Numbered from the stretch's first letter, positions 19,260-30,130 are shown. The stretch is 64,000 bases of DNA from Bacillus sp. T3 (GCF_033449965.1 NZ_CP137761.1:2666001-2730000), one strand, 5' to 3'. Program-made: numbers and translations. Notes: generated by a model from the sequence alone, not told the origin.

Positions 19260-19398
19260 CTGACATTTCCTCCTTACGATTCTACCATGAATAATATCTG
19301 CGATTTCAAACTCTTTACTCAAGTATGTTATCACCCAATAGTAATCATACAAAAGATAGGGAAAAATGTTAAATATTAAGCCTTTTTCAAAACAATGT

Positions 19399-19660
19399 AA
19401 TTAGTCGTGCGTGCGCCTAGGGCATCATCTACAAGTACGAATTTCGTAAAATTCCTCAACATAATGCATGTAGACCAGGTCTATGTGCACTAAAAATAGA
19501 AAAGACTAGTCTAGCGTGCGCATAGCCACCATCTACGAGTACGATTTTCATAAAATTCCTCTACAAAATGCACGTAGACCCGGTCTATGTGCACTAAACA
19601 TAGAAAAACCTGTTCATTCGTGCACCTAGACAAAGTCTACGACTTTCGAGTTCGAATTTC
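19399..19660. repeat. 105-bp tandem repeat array F, about 2.5 units
   Basis: Units begin with CGTGCGCCTAG-like sequence at about 19410, 19515 and 19619 and contain TACAAGTACGAATTTCGTAA and TGTAGACC-GGTCTA hairpins. The period (105, 104 bp) is twice the 52-bp period of other arrays here. Confidence 0.85.
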
Positions 19661-19718
19661 CAATTATCTGGAAACTCTATCAAAAGCAAAAAGAAGCAGG
19701 AGAGTCCCTGCTTCTTAT

Positions 19719-20681
19719 CTATCTGAAACTGTATTCGAATAGTGAGCTTACTGGTTTTTCATCATGTATCCGTTTAATTGCTTCAACAAGCAATGGAGCT
19801 GCTGATAAAGTGGTTATTTTCTCTATTACTTTCTCTTTTGGCATTTGAATTGTGTTCGTCACCACTAACTCTTTAATAGGGGAAGCTTCAATTCGGTCGA
19901 CTGAACACCTGGTAAGAACAGCATGAGTTACACATGCGTATACCTCTTTTGCCCCTTCATTCATTAATGCATTAGCTGCAGTCGTTAGAGTATCTGCCGT
20001 ATTGACTAAGTCATCAATAATGACGGCCGTTTTCCCTGCAACCACACCAATAACCTCAATTGTTTCCTCGCAGTCTGGTTCAGGATCTCGTTTATCAACA
20101 ATAGCAATCGGAGCATGCAAATGATTCGCCATTTTTCTCGTTCTTATTACACCATTTTTATGCGGAGCGACCACCACAATATCATCCAAATTTTTATCCT
20201 CAATATAATGTGTAAGGATCGGAGCTCCAAATAATTGATCGACCGGAATGTCAAAAAATCCTTGGATTTGTGGTGAATGTAAATCAATCGTTACCACTCT
20301 TGTGGCTCCAGCGCGTTCTAATAGATTAGCGACAAGCTTTGCTGTAATCGGTTCCCTTGCACGAGCTTGTCGGTCCTGTCTGGCATAGCCAAAATAAGGA
20401 ATCACCACATTAATTTCTTTGGCTGAAGCTCTTTTAAGGGCATCCAACATGATTAGAAGCTCCATCAAATGTGTATTGACTGGCTGCGATGTGGATTGGA
20501 CAACATAAACGTCACAACCACGAACCGTTTCTTCAATATTGATTTGAATTTCCCCATCACTAAATTGTTTCACTGAACACTTCCCAAGCGAACAGCCTAA
20601 AAGCTCAGCCATCTCAGCAGCAAGCTCATGATTAGAATTTAATGCAAAAATCTTTAACTCTCTCTTTTCGTGAACACTCAC
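19719..20681 (-). CDS. PRPP synthetase paralogue with altered active-site loops
   Basis: 320 residues from GTG 20681 (GGGGGAG upstream). Overall it follows bacterial ribose-phosphate pyrophosphokinase: RFSDGE-like FSDGEIQINIEETVRG, GYARQDRQARAREPI and DLHSPQIQGFFDIPVD. Two functional loops deviate: the usual SPDHGGVTRAR is APHKNGVIRTR, and the ribose-5-phosphate loop IDDIIDTAGT is IDDLVNTADT. The housekeeping prs normally sits with glmU elsewhere, so this is probably a second copy with changed or lost catalysis, perhaps regulatory. The loop changes are seen; the function is inferred. Confidence 0.85.
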   Translation of the reverse strand: MSVHEKRELKIFALNSNHELAAEMAELLGCSLGKCSVKQFSDGEIQINIEETVRGCDVYVVQSTSQPVNTHLMELLIMLDALKRASAKEINVVIPYFGYARQDRQARAREPITAKLVANLLERAGATRVVTIDLHSPQIQGFFDIPVDQLFGAPILTHYIEDKNLDDIVVVAPHKNGVIRTRKMANHLHAPIAIVDKRDPEPDCEETIEVIGVVAGKTAVIIDDLVNTADTLTTAANALMNEGAKEVYACVTHAVLTRCSVDRIEASPIKELVVTNTIQMPKEKVIEKITTLSAAPLLVEAIKRIHDEKPVSSLFEYSFR

Positions 20682-20784
20682 TATTTCTCCCCCAATCAAA
20701 AAACAAACACTAATCTTTTATTCTAATCTTACTATAAGTTTCCAAGGATTAAAAGGAAGCGGAAGAAACAAGTCCCATTTCTTC

Positions 20785-21511
20785 CTAATGTACGTAGTTC
20801 TGAATTACTTCTGGTACTTCAAGAAGTGTGTTTAATGTAAAAAAAGCCCTTTTTGGTTCCACATTGACATCAACTTCGTTAAATTTCCATTCCGTTTCGG
20901 CGGGAATATAGATTGCATTAATTTCTTTTTCAAGAGCTGGTACAATATCTGTTCTTAGTGAATTTCCGACCATCCATGTGATTTCAGGGTCTGCATCAAT
21001 GGTTTTTAATATATCAGATAAAGCAGTTGTATCCTTATGTTCAGAGATGAAAATTCGATGTTCAAAATAGGTTGTAAGCTCTAGCTGAGTTATTTTTCGA
21101 CGCTGATTCGCCTCATCTCCACCAGTGTGCAAATACAATTCATGCCCTGCGTCTTTTAATTCTTCTAACGTTTCATTCATGAACGGAATAGGCTCTACCG
21201 GAATCTTAAAAACAGTCATTCCCAACTCCCTTAAATAATCGATATCAGACCGTTTCGTTTCTTTTCCAAATTGGTTGCAAAAGTATGTATACGTATCAAC
21301 AAACGACTCAGGAAACCGGCTCTGAACGCAAACCGTGCTCGGAAATAGCCTCCAAGTCAATTTCGAGTTGTTTTTGTCTTATTTCTTCCCTTGTCAAATG
21401 GTCAAACCATGAGGTCATTTGGGTAGCAAACATATCCGTCACCTGGTTAAAATAACGATTACAATAGGCAAGTGTATCATCTAGATTGAACAAAATCGTT
21501 TGTTTTTCCAT
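20785..21511 (-). pseudogene. HAD-superfamily hydrolase, one frameshift; motif I Asp replaced by Asn
   Basis: About 241 residues when the frame is repaired near 21312-21325. HAD motif I reads FNLDDTL instead of FDLDDTL, so the nucleophile Asp is Asn (codon AAT). Motif II/III region ELYLHTGGDEANQRRK and motif IV MVGNSLRTDIVPALE are normal. The substitution would remove phosphatase activity unless it is an error, and together with the frameshift suggests decay. ATG 21511 after AAGGAAGG. Confidence 0.8.
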
Positions 21512-21729
21512 GATTATCCCTTCCTTCTACGATGCCTTCTTGCTTCTATTATTTTCCCAAAGGATAAAATACATAATACACTTTCCTACTTTCTTTAATG
21601 GAGAGTTAAATTTGTCTGTTGCTTTCCGCTCCAGGTGCTCCAAACAACAAAGTGCTCAAAAATCAACAAACTTCTTTAACACTGCCTTCTTAAGAAATAT
21701 AGAGGAGTTCTTTTTTTACGAAAGTACTA

Positions 21730-22398
21730 TCACACATTAGAAAAAATTTGATGGATCACTTTTTCCGATTTTTCATCGGCTAAAAGAAGGATTGAATCAT
21801 TCGGTTCAATTACAGTCTCTCCGCGCGGAATGATAACATCCTTATCGTTCCTTAAAATGGCGATTAAAACACATTTAGCTGGTATATTTAAATCCTTTAT
21901 TGCTTTTGACACCGCAAGCGCATTGGGATTTACAGAAATTTTCACAATCGAAAAATTACCACGATTTAATTTCATTAACGTTGTTAGATTCTCCATGTCC
22001 ATTTCTTCTACAACAATATGTGCCAAAAGCTCTGATTGATTAATTGAGACATCAACGCCCATGTCATGATTATAGAGCCAAGAATTGCGAGGATTGTTTA
22101 CACGTGCGACTACACGTGGAATCCCAAATTCAAACTTGGCGATAGTAGAAGAAACAAGATTTATTTCATCACTTCCTGTTACAGCTACTAGTACATCCGC
22201 ATGCTCGATCCCTGCCAATTCAAGAGTGGCAGGATCTGTGCCACTACCATAAATAATTCTTTCTTTAGAAAAATCCTGGTTTAATTTTTCGATGAGAGGT
22301 TCACGATTTTCGATTATCTTGATATTCATATCATTTTCTAGTAGTAATTCAGCAATATGTGATCCAGCTTGACCTCCGCCGATGATGATAACCTCCAT
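21730..22398 (-). CDS. TrkA-type NAD-binding/RCK protein
   Basis: 222 residues: TrkA_N Rossmann domain (MEVIIIGGGQAGSHIAELL at the N-terminus, ADVLVAVTGSDEIN near 70) and a TrkA_C domain after about residue 140 (VIIPRGETVIEPNDSILLL). RCK subunits gate K+ transporters by nucleotide and c-di-AMP binding. Third gene of an apparent operon behind a P-type ATPase and another TrkA protein; the previous gene ends 13 bp upstream. AGGGGGAG precedes ATG. Confidence 0.88.
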   Translation of the reverse strand: MEVIIIGGGQAGSHIAELLLENDMNIKIIENREPLIEKLNQDFSKERIIYGSGTDPATLELAGIEHADVLVAVTGSDEINLVSSTIAKFEFGIPRVVARVNNPRNSWLYNHDMGVDVSINQSELLAHIVVEEMDMENLTTLMKLNRGNFSIVKISVNPNALAVSKAIKDLNIPAKCVLIAILRNDKDVIIPRGETVIEPNDSILLLADEKSEKVIHQIFSNV

Positions 22399-22411
22399 TA
22401 TATTCTCCCCC

Positions 22412-23063
22412 TTATATTAAACCCAACATGGCCTTTAACTTACCTTGTGCAGAACAAGCAGCTACAATATAAAGGACATCATGTGCTTCTAATATCGTAC
22501 CTGGATACTGGGATAAAGGCTTTATTGCCTCGAGCAATGCTGACAATTCTTATTTCCCCCATAAATGTAAACTCACTTACTGGATGACCAATTAATAAAG
22601 CAGGTGTTTCGATTCTAATCATTTCCACATTCCCATTTTCAGGAGACCAAACACTATCAAGCTGGTTATAGCTTAATAATTCAGATATTCGATCAATCCC
22701 CCATAAAATGGGGGATATCGTTTGAATGCCAAAACTTTGATAAATATCCGCTTTCCTTGGGTCATAGATTCTAGCAATTACACGAGGAACAAAATATCTA
22801 TTTTTAGCAATACGGGCAATTAGTGCATTCGTTTCATCGTTATCAGTACAAGTAATGACTGCATCAGCCATGTTGATGTTTGCTGCCTCTAGGACTGCCT
22901 TATCAATCCCAAACCCAACAATTGTTTGTCCATGGAAAACACTGGGCAACTTCTCAAACCCATCCTCATGCCGGTCTATTATCGTTACATCATGTCCCTT
23001 CGCCTGCAATTTAATTGCTAAGCCAGCTCCCATATGACTGCATCCAACAATAATATCCTTCAT
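22412..23063 (-). pseudogene. Second TrkA-type protein, one frameshift near the end
   Basis: About 217 residues. N-terminal Rossmann domain KDIIVGCSHMGAGLAIKL, then ADAVITCTDNDETN and FVPRVIARIYDP; the C-terminal domain resumes after one extra base near 22504 as GTILEAHDVLYIVAACS, ending with TAA at 22412. Start ATG 23063 after GGGTGA. Paired with the TrkA gene directly downstream; the two may form a hetero-oligomer (inferred). Confidence 0.83.
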
Positions 23064-23098
23064 CTTTTTCACCCTTTTCCACATTTTCTTTTGCCTCA

Positions 23099-25910
23099 TT
23101 ATTTATGAGCGAATCCTCTGGAAAAAGCTTTACGTATTTCTTCAATAACTAGAATAATAGGTGGAATACAGAATAGGAAAAGCCAGCTTTTCCATCCTAT
23201 TTCTGCAGTACCAAATACCTCTTGTAAAATAGGAACATACATGATCATAATGAGCAGAAGAATTTCAAGCACAATCCCTAAATTTATGGTTCGATTTTTA
23301 AACAACCCTTTTTTAAATACAGATTGGATTTCTGTGCGGCAATTCATAACAGCTCCAATTTGACTGAACACAATACCTGGATAGGGTCATCGTCGTAGCT
23401 ATGATGTATATTTCACTACCATCTTTAGCCCAGATTCCGTGTGAATAACCATTAATATAATTGACAAAGAAGTAGGCAAACATCGAGACTATTGATTCTA
23501 AAATTCCATACCAACAGAAGGCTTTTAACATAATCCTTTTATTTAATAAAGGCTCCTTCAAATTTCTTGGCGGCTTGTTCATAATTCCTTTTTCCGGTTC
23601 TTCAGATCCTAATCCTAATGCAGGAATTAAATCAGTACCAAGGTCAATAAATAAAATCTGCATAATGGTTAATGGCAAAGGGATCGCCCCTTTTGACAAT
23701 AAGAAAAAGGCTGACGGCACTGCTTCTGGAACATTACTATTTAAAATGTACAGTAAGAATTTGCGAATATTGTTATATACGGCGCGACCTTGTTCCACTG
23801 CGTGAACGATTGAAGCAAAATTATCATCAGTTAAAATCATGTCGGCAGCTTCTTTTGCTACGTCCGTTCCAGCAATCCCCATTGCAACACCAATATCGGC
23901 TTTCTTTAAAGCCGGTGCATCATTCACACCGTCACCCGTAACCGCGACGATTTCTCCCATTTGCTGTAAATTATTAACCACTCGGTACTTTTGTTCGGGA
24001 GCAACCCGCGCAAAAATGATATCCTCTTTTAATGCCGTCTTTAACTCATCATCAGACATATTTTCTAATTCTACTCCGGATATCACACGTGGATGGTCGC
24101 TTTTGACAATCCCAATTCTTTTGGCAATGCTTTCGGCTGTTAATCCGTAATCTCCTGTAATCATGACAATTCGAATTCCTGCCTTATGAGCTTCGGCTAC
24201 AGCATCGGTTACCTCAGGACGAGGAGGATCGGCCATGACAACTAAACCAACAAAGGTCAGCTTTTGTTCGATATTTTCTGGTAAATATGAGCTTAAATTA
24301 GCCGGGATATCATTGTCATCTTTTCCAATATAACGAACAGCGATTGCTAAAACACGCAAACCTAAACGTGCATAATCATCATTAGCCGCGATTGCATTAT
24401 TTCGAATAGTATCTGACATTGGTTCAACTGTTCCATTAACATATACTGTATCGCATAAATCGATTAATTCCTTAGGTGCCCCTTTGGTAAAAGCAACGCG
24501 ATTTTTTCCATTTATGTGCTCCTCTAATTGATGGATGGTCGTCATTCTTTTCCGTCTAGAATCAAAGTGTAATTCACGAATTCTCGGAAGTGCTTTTTGT
24601 AAGTCTTCAACGCGTAGCCCTGCCTTTTCCGCAACCACCCCTAAACACGCTTCTGTAGGGTCACCAAGTACGGTATAGCGTGAATTTTCTTCATTTGGTG
24701 GAACAATTCTTGCGTTACTACAAAGACTGGCAGCTGTTAAAATTAATTTTAATGCCTCATTGGACTCGATTGAAATGAACTGACCATTATCAACCATGTT
24801 CCCTTCCGGTGCATATCCAGTACCAGTGACTTCAATTTCACGGTCCGGTAACCAAATATGGTTGACGGTCATTTCATTCTGGGTTAATGTCCCTGTTTTG
24901 TCCGTACAAATAACGGATGTACATCCCAGTGTTTCGACTGATGATAGATTTTTTACTAAGGCATTTTTCTTTGCCATTCGTTGCACACCCTGTGCTAACG
25001 CAAGCGTGACAGTCGGTGATAATCCCTCAGGAATAAAGGCTACAATCATACCAAGGGCGAATATAAACGATTCTGCAATCGGATCTTTTACAAAGAAAAT
25101 AGCTAATAAAAAGAAGGCCACACCAAATGTAAGAGCAATAATTGAAATTTGTTTTGTCAACCGATTCAGTTCTTTTTGTAAAGGGCTCAATTCTTCCACA
25201 ACATTTTGGGTCAATCTTGCAATTTTCCCAAATTCGGTTTCCATTCCCGTTTTGATCACAACAGCTAGTCCTGAACCACTGGAAACCGTGCTTCCTGTGA
25301 AAATCAAATTAGAAGTTTCAAAGCTTGTTAAATCCTCGCGCTGGATCGCATCAGAAAATTTTCGAACCGGGTTTGATTCACCAGTCAGAGTCGATTGATT
25401 CAGCTGTAAATCACTAGCATGTATCAGCCTAGCATCGGCAGAAATTTTATCGCCTTCTTCAACCAGCATCACATCACCTGGAACAATATCATCAGCAAGA
25501 ATTTGTGCCTCTTGTCCATCCCGAAGGACCCGAGCATAGGAAGAAAGCATTCCTTTTAATGCTTCCGTTGCTTTACTTGCGCGAAATTCTTGAATAAAGC
25601 TAAATATGCCATTAATTATATTGACACAAAACACAGCAATACCAAGTTGGGGCATCTTTGCTATAAACGCAAGCGAACCACTAATCCATAAAAGAATGGC
25701 CATCATACTTGTGAAATGAGCTAAAAATTTTATATACAGAGGTTTTCCTCTTTTTTCTTTAATTGTATTTTTTCCGTACTGTACAAGTCTTTTTGCAGCT
25801 TCTTTAGTCGATAAGCCTCCTTCACTTATATGAAAATGTTCAAAGACTTCACTTGGATTTAATTTAGAAATCGCTGATTCATTCTCTTCGAATTTCATTT
25901 TCGCATCCAT
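23099..25910 (-). pseudogene. P-type cation ATPase (type II), one frameshift near the C-terminus
   Basis: About 936 residues when repaired near 23385. Order: cation-ATPase N-domain, actuator TLTGES near 195, M4 motif IPEGL (about 310), phosphorylation DKTGTLTQNEMTV, hinge GDGVNDAPALKKADIGVAMG, then six C-terminal helices. The region around IPEGLSPTVTLALAQG resembles both Ca2+ and Na+/K+-type pumps, so the ion is uncertain. Two TrkA/RCK proteins follow in the same direction, which suggests monovalent-cation regulation. ATG 25910 after GGAGGAA. A structured leader (26015-26047) lies upstream. Confidence 0.9.
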
Positions 25911-26014
25911 TTTAAAGTTCCTCCGTATAATAACGTTTTACGAACTCATGAACTTTCTATTAAAATGCTAAACTTATAAACACATCTAAAGTGGTTGGGT
26001 AAACATTTGAGTAG

Positions 26015-26047
26015 ATGCAGCCGCAATGCCTGAGGCAGCGTCTGCAT
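26015..26047 (-). other. Hairpin in the leader of the P-type ATPase gene
   Basis: ATGCAG/CTGCAT outer stem with inner CGC/GCG and GCC/GGC pairs and a TGA loop, no T run. It falls about 105 bp before the ATPase start. Function unknown; it matched no riboswitch class I could recall. The rest of 25911-26314 shows only promoter-like A/T-rich DNA. Confidence 0.45.
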
Positions 26048-26314
26048 TCGCAAGAAGTTATTTATGAGGATAAAAAGAGAGTATTGTTAATTTAATATTA
26101 CTCCCGTTTTTTGTGAGTGTAAATTTTTAATTGTAGGAATTTTCCTTATTCTTCAATAGATGCTTTAGGTTCAAATTATGTATGTTAACCAACATATTTT
26201 TTCCCTGAATGAATCTTAATTCATTCATAGGTGATGAAACTTGTTCCAACATTCTGTACAATAGAGCAACAAGCTTTTTTACTATTTTCGTAGGATGTTC
26301 AAAGGGGTGAAGAC

Positions 26315-27565
26315 TTGAAACGAATTCATTACAGTTGGATTATATTAATGATTACATTCTTTTCCATTATTGCAGCAGGCATCGTTCGATCATCATCAGG
26401 CGTATTTATTGTCCCGTTTGAGAATGAGTTCGGTTGGGACCGATCGACCATCTCCTTCGCCTTTGCGACGAGCTTATTTCTCTATGGAATTTCCGGACCG
26501 TTTATGGCTGCACTAATCGAGGCCATCGGTTTAAAGAAAATGATGATCCTTGCGATGACAACACTAGTAGTTGGTGTTTTACTTACATTTATAATGGAAA
26601 AACCTTGGCAATTGCTTTTGATTTGGGGAATTATCATCGGCTTAGGCTCTGGGCTTTTTTTAACGGTGTTAAGCCCCTATATTGCAAATCGTTGGTTTGA
26701 AAAGCGGAGAGGATTAGCGGTGGGCATTTTAACTGCCAGTACTGCCACTGGACAATTAATCCTACTGCCAGTACTAGCAATCATTATTGAATCCCATTCT
26801 TGGAAGTGGGCAATGGGACTTATTTTAATTCTAAGTACCATAATGTTAGTGATTATATTACTTTTTATGAAAAACTCACCTGGTGAGATCGGTATTCTTC
26901 CATATGGACAGGAAGAAGCAAAACAGATACAACAAATTGCCCCAAAGAAAAATCCAATAATAATCGCTTTTCAAACATTATTTGAAGCGGTAAAAGTGAA
27001 GGAGTTTTGGTTGCTTGCTGGGAGCTTCTTTATTTGCGGGTTATCGACGAGCGGATTAATCGGAACTCATTTCATTTCCTATTGTATCGGCTTCGGTTTT
27101 ACAGCTGTGACAGCAGCATCGATGCTTTCTTTTATGGGAGTCTTTGATTTAATTGGCACTACTCTTTCCGGCTGGTTATCTGATCGCTTCGATAATCGCT
27201 GGTTATTGTTTTGGTATTACAGTTTAAGAGGAGCCTCGCTTGTCTTTCTTCCATTTGCACTAGATAATGGTTCACTAATGTTCCTCATTATTTTTTCTGT
27301 GTTTTATGGCTTAGATTGGATTGCAACAGTCCCACCTACGATCAACATATCGAGGCAGGTATTTGGAATCGAGAAAAGCGTGGTCGTCTATGGCTGGATC
27401 TTTGCCGCACATCAAGCTGGTTCTGCTGTCGCTGCGGGCGGCGCAGGAATCATCTACAAAGTGTTCAACTCGTACACATGGGCATTTGTATTAGCAGGGG
27501 GTTTTTGTTTATTGGCTAGCCTATTTGTCATTGTTCTTAAAAAACAAAAAATTGTATTAGAATAA
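26315..27565 (+). CDS. MFS transporter (monocarboxylate/oxalate-formate type)
   Basis: 416 residues, 12 predicted helices. N-terminal HYSWIILMITFFSIIAAGIVRSS and FVPFENEFGWDRSTISFAF follow the MCT/OFA pattern; RWFEKRRGLAVGI is the loop 4-5 signature. TTG start at 26315 after AAAGGGGTGA. Likely carboxylate substrate, not determinable. Terminator at 27586-27618. Confidence 0.88.
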   Translation: MKRIHYSWIILMITFFSIIAAGIVRSSSGVFIVPFENEFGWDRSTISFAFATSLFLYGISGPFMAALIEAIGLKKMMILAMTTLVVGVLLTFIMEKPWQLLLIWGIIIGLGSGLFLTVLSPYIANRWFEKRRGLAVGILTASTATGQLILLPVLAIIIESHSWKWAMGLILILSTIMLVIILLFMKNSPGEIGILPYGQEEAKQIQQIAPKKNPIIIAFQTLFEAVKVKEFWLLAGSFFICGLSTSGLIGTHFISYCIGFGFTAVTAASMLSFMGVFDLIGTTLSGWLSDRFDNRWLLFWYYSLRGASLVFLPFALDNGSLMFLIIFSVFYGLDWIATVPPTINISRQVFGIEKSVVVYGWIFAAHQAGSAVAAGGAGIIYKVFNSYTWAFVLAGGFCLLASLFVIVLKKQKIVLE

Positions 27566-27585
27566 ACATGCTGCCAACTCGGTAA

Positions 27586-27618
27586 AAAAGCTATCCCTTT
27601 CAACAGTAGATAGCTTTT
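27586..27618. terminator. Terminator between convergent genes
   Basis: AAAAGCTATC/GATAGCTTTT stem with a 13-nt loop. Confidence 0.8.
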
Positions 27619-27650
27619 CTGTTCTTATTAATATCCCGGTAATTTGGCTA

Positions 27651-28655
27651 CTACATTTCCTTTGCCATTTCAGTTCTATTAGGAGCAAGCGGCGGCTGTT
27701 CTAGCCATTTATTTTCGACCATTAGACTAAACCATTTCTTTGTTAACATAAGGTTTTTCAGAATCGTTCCCTCATAAGCTGCTACAAGATCGGTTCTCAT
27801 TGAAGATGCTAGTCCTGCCCCATGATAGTTTTGAGCAGCTTGGACCAAGAAACCGATATGATACACCATTAATTTATCCGAAAAGGGAGAATCCGTTGAA
27901 GTTGTCACTTCTGTTTCCCAAGATTTCGGAACAGGCAAGTTATCATTTTGCATAATTTTTGCAAAGGTTTTTATTTGTTGATCTGACGTTTTTTCGGAAT
28001 CCGTTAAGAATTCCCTTACTTCTTTTGAGTATGCTACTTGACTGAAAGCAATTGAAAGCGTTTTGGCCATAATGCTTTTTTTAATATTGAAAGAGATCGT
28101 AATGATTTCTGTTGCAGCTAATTTTCTCCCCTTTCCAAAAAATCCATCTGAGAAGTCTTTACTTGAAATATATTCAGGGTGTTCAGATGGATAGAATAAA
28201 GGGTCTCTTTGAAAACTTCCTTTCTCGAGCAGTAGATCAATTGTTTGATTATACATCTTTTTCGCATCGTTATCACATGAATCATAAAAATCCCTTAGAT
28301 CTTTTCTGACAGATACAGAAAATGCTGTACTGTGGCCAAGCAACCCATGCAGTGTCATAATATGTAAATAATTCAGACAAAAGATATCCGTAAACAATCT
28401 TGGTTTACCTTGAAACAGGTCCGATTCATTAAATCCAATTGGTACTGGAAATCCCTCTTTCTCTATAAAGGATATGATTTGTTTCTTATGATTATCGAAT
28501 ATTTGAATAGCTTCCTCAAAAATGGCTTTAATTTGCTTGTCTTCAATAATTGTAACCATGTACCTATTTACCGCATCCGTCATTGTCCCGTTCATAAACT
28601 CTCCCCATAATGTGCCTATTTCGGAGGAAGTTAGTTTTAAATTATTCACTTCCAC
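27651..28655 (-). CDS. DUF3231 family protein
   Basis: 334 residues made of two similar helical halves, starting LTSSEIGTLWGEFMNGTM and, near residue 165, KLAATEIITISFNIKKS. The two-bundle, ferritin-like layout with FPVPIGFNESDL and LPVPKSWETEV linkers is typical of DUF3231. No function established; several spore-forming genomes carry many copies. GTG start at 28655 after GAGGTGA. No membrane segment. Confidence 0.87.
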   Translation of the reverse strand: MEVNNLKLTSSEIGTLWGEFMNGTMTDAVNRYMVTIIEDKQIKAIFEEAIQIFDNHKKQIISFIEKEGFPVPIGFNESDLFQGKPRLFTDIFCLNYLHIMTLHGLLGHSTAFSVSVRKDLRDFYDSCDNDAKKMYNQTIDLLLEKGSFQRDPLFYPSEHPEYISSKDFSDGFFGKGRKLAATEIITISFNIKKSIMAKTLSIAFSQVAYSKEVREFLTDSEKTSDQQIKTFAKIMQNDNLPVPKSWETEVTTSTDSPFSDKLMVYHIGFLVQAAQNYHGAGLASSMRTDLVAAYEGTILKNLMLTKKWFSLMVENKWLEQPPLAPNRTEMAKEM

Positions 28656-28907
28656 AAAATCACCTCAATCGTATTTTAAATATTTGTTTCACTATCCAAG
28701 AAATTACAAATATTCTTTACCTTTGATATGAATTTAGTCTTTCCTATTTAAATTAATTCATTTATTTTATTCGTGAATATCATAATTTTATTGAAGGAAC
28801 ACTTGGTTTTACTACTTGTAAAAAGGAAGTAAGCATTTCAGAATGAATATTCCAATTCAAATGGTACAATACAGAAAGAATATTCAAAAAACGGGAGGTT
28901 TTTAATC

Positions 28908-29450
28908 ATGAACATATTTGCAATCGTTGGAAGTTTAAGAAAAGAGTCTTATAATATGCAACTCGCAAAAACATTACAGGAACGGTACAAGAACAAATTA
29001 AATATTGAAATCGCCGATATCCGTTCACTTCCACATTTTGACCAAGATGAAGAAAATTATCCACCCCAAGCCGTTAAAGATTTTAAACAGGCCATTGCAG
29101 ATGCAGATGGAGTGATAATTGTTACTCCAGAATTCAATTGGTCTGTTCCAGGAGTTCTGAAAAACGCAATTGATTGGGCTTCTCGGGTAGATAAGGTGTT
29201 TATTGGAAAGCCGGTCATGACTATTGGCGCTACTCCTGGAATGCTTGGCACTGTAAGGGCGCAAATGCATTTACGCGAAATTCTGGCATCCCCTGGTGTT
29301 CAAGCTAGAATTCTTCCACCTGGTGGAAACGAAGTATTGATTAATTTTGTTAATCAGAAGGTTGATGAACAAACAGGTCAACTTGTAGATGAAGCAACTC
29401 TTGGATTCTTAGATGAAAAAATTGGGAAATTTATTGAATTTGTTGGGTGA
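28908..29450 (+). CDS. NADPH-dependent FMN reductase
   Basis: 180 residues of the flavodoxin-like FMN_red family: phosphate loop GSLRKESYNMQL at residues 8-19, TPEFNWSVPGVLKNAIDW near 76, and GATPGMLGTVRAQMHLR near 107. It reduces FMN, quinones or azo compounds with NAD(P)H. GGGAGG ten bases before ATG. Single gene. Confidence 0.93.
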   Translation: MNIFAIVGSLRKESYNMQLAKTLQERYKNKLNIEIADIRSLPHFDQDEENYPPQAVKDFKQAIADADGVIIVTPEFNWSVPGVLKNAIDWASRVDKVFIGKPVMTIGATPGMLGTVRAQMHLREILASPGVQARILPPGGNEVLINFVNQKVDEQTGQLVDEATLGFLDEKIGKFIEFVG

Positions 29451-29621
29451 ACGAAAACGTTTTGATAAAAATGGAGCGAATTTATAGTAAATATGAGTCC
29501 TCAGCTTTTTGGTTGGTCTCATTATATGGGTATGTGCACATTTTTTGATGAACAAGTTGATAGGTAAATGGCTTAGGAATATGATGCTTTGAGATTAAAA
29601 AAGCAAAGGAGCCTAAATTTC

Positions 29622-30098
29622 ATGTTCCCTAATCATTTCCATCCTTATCTTTATCATCCATATGGTTACGAAGCTTATCCTACCTTACCAATGTATGAAG
29701 AAATTGATTTTCCTGAATTATATGATGAAAGAATTTTCGGAGGAGGATTTCCACCTCCGTTTTCACAACCTGGTCAGGGTCCTGTTGGTGGTCCGCCATT
29801 TGCACCACCAGGTCAAGGTACTGTTGGTGGTCAACCAACTGCACCACCGCCTTCTGGACCGCCACCATCATTTGTCCCAACACAAACACAACAAGCTCAA
29901 GCCTTTGCAGTTGATCCTGGTGGGATTAGAAGATGTTTGTTCAGATACACGTATGTATGGCTTAGAGGATTTCAGCAATTTTGGTTTTATCCAACCTTTG
30001 TTGGCCGAAATTCTGTCTCCGGATATCGCTGGACAGGATTTAGATGGGTGTATTTTGGTATAAGCTTACGACAAATTCAATCTTATACTTGTGTTTAA
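29622..30098 (+). CDS. Pro/Gly-rich protein with aromatic C-terminal domain, unknown
   Basis: 158 residues from ATG 29622 (AAAGGAG upstream). N-terminal His/Tyr/Pro-rich segment (HFHPYLYHPYGYEAYP), a low-complexity repeat of PPGQG-VGG units at about 45-85, and a C-terminal Trp/Tyr/Arg-rich domain (CLFRYTYVWLRGFQQFWFYP, then GYRWTGFRWVYFGI). Similar Bacillaceae proteins are annotated loosely; a surface or spore-coat role is a guess. No signal peptide. Confidence 0.65.
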   Translation: MFPNHFHPYLYHPYGYEAYPTLPMYEEIDFPELYDERIFGGGFPPPFSQPGQGPVGGPPFAPPGQGTVGGQPTAPPPSGPPPSFVPTQTQQAQAFAVDPGGIRRCLFRYTYVWLRGFQQFWFYPTFVGRNSVSGYRWTGFRWVYFGISLRQIQSYTCV

Positions 30099-30130
30099 AA
30101 AATAATTACAAGTTTCCCACAAACAACCCA

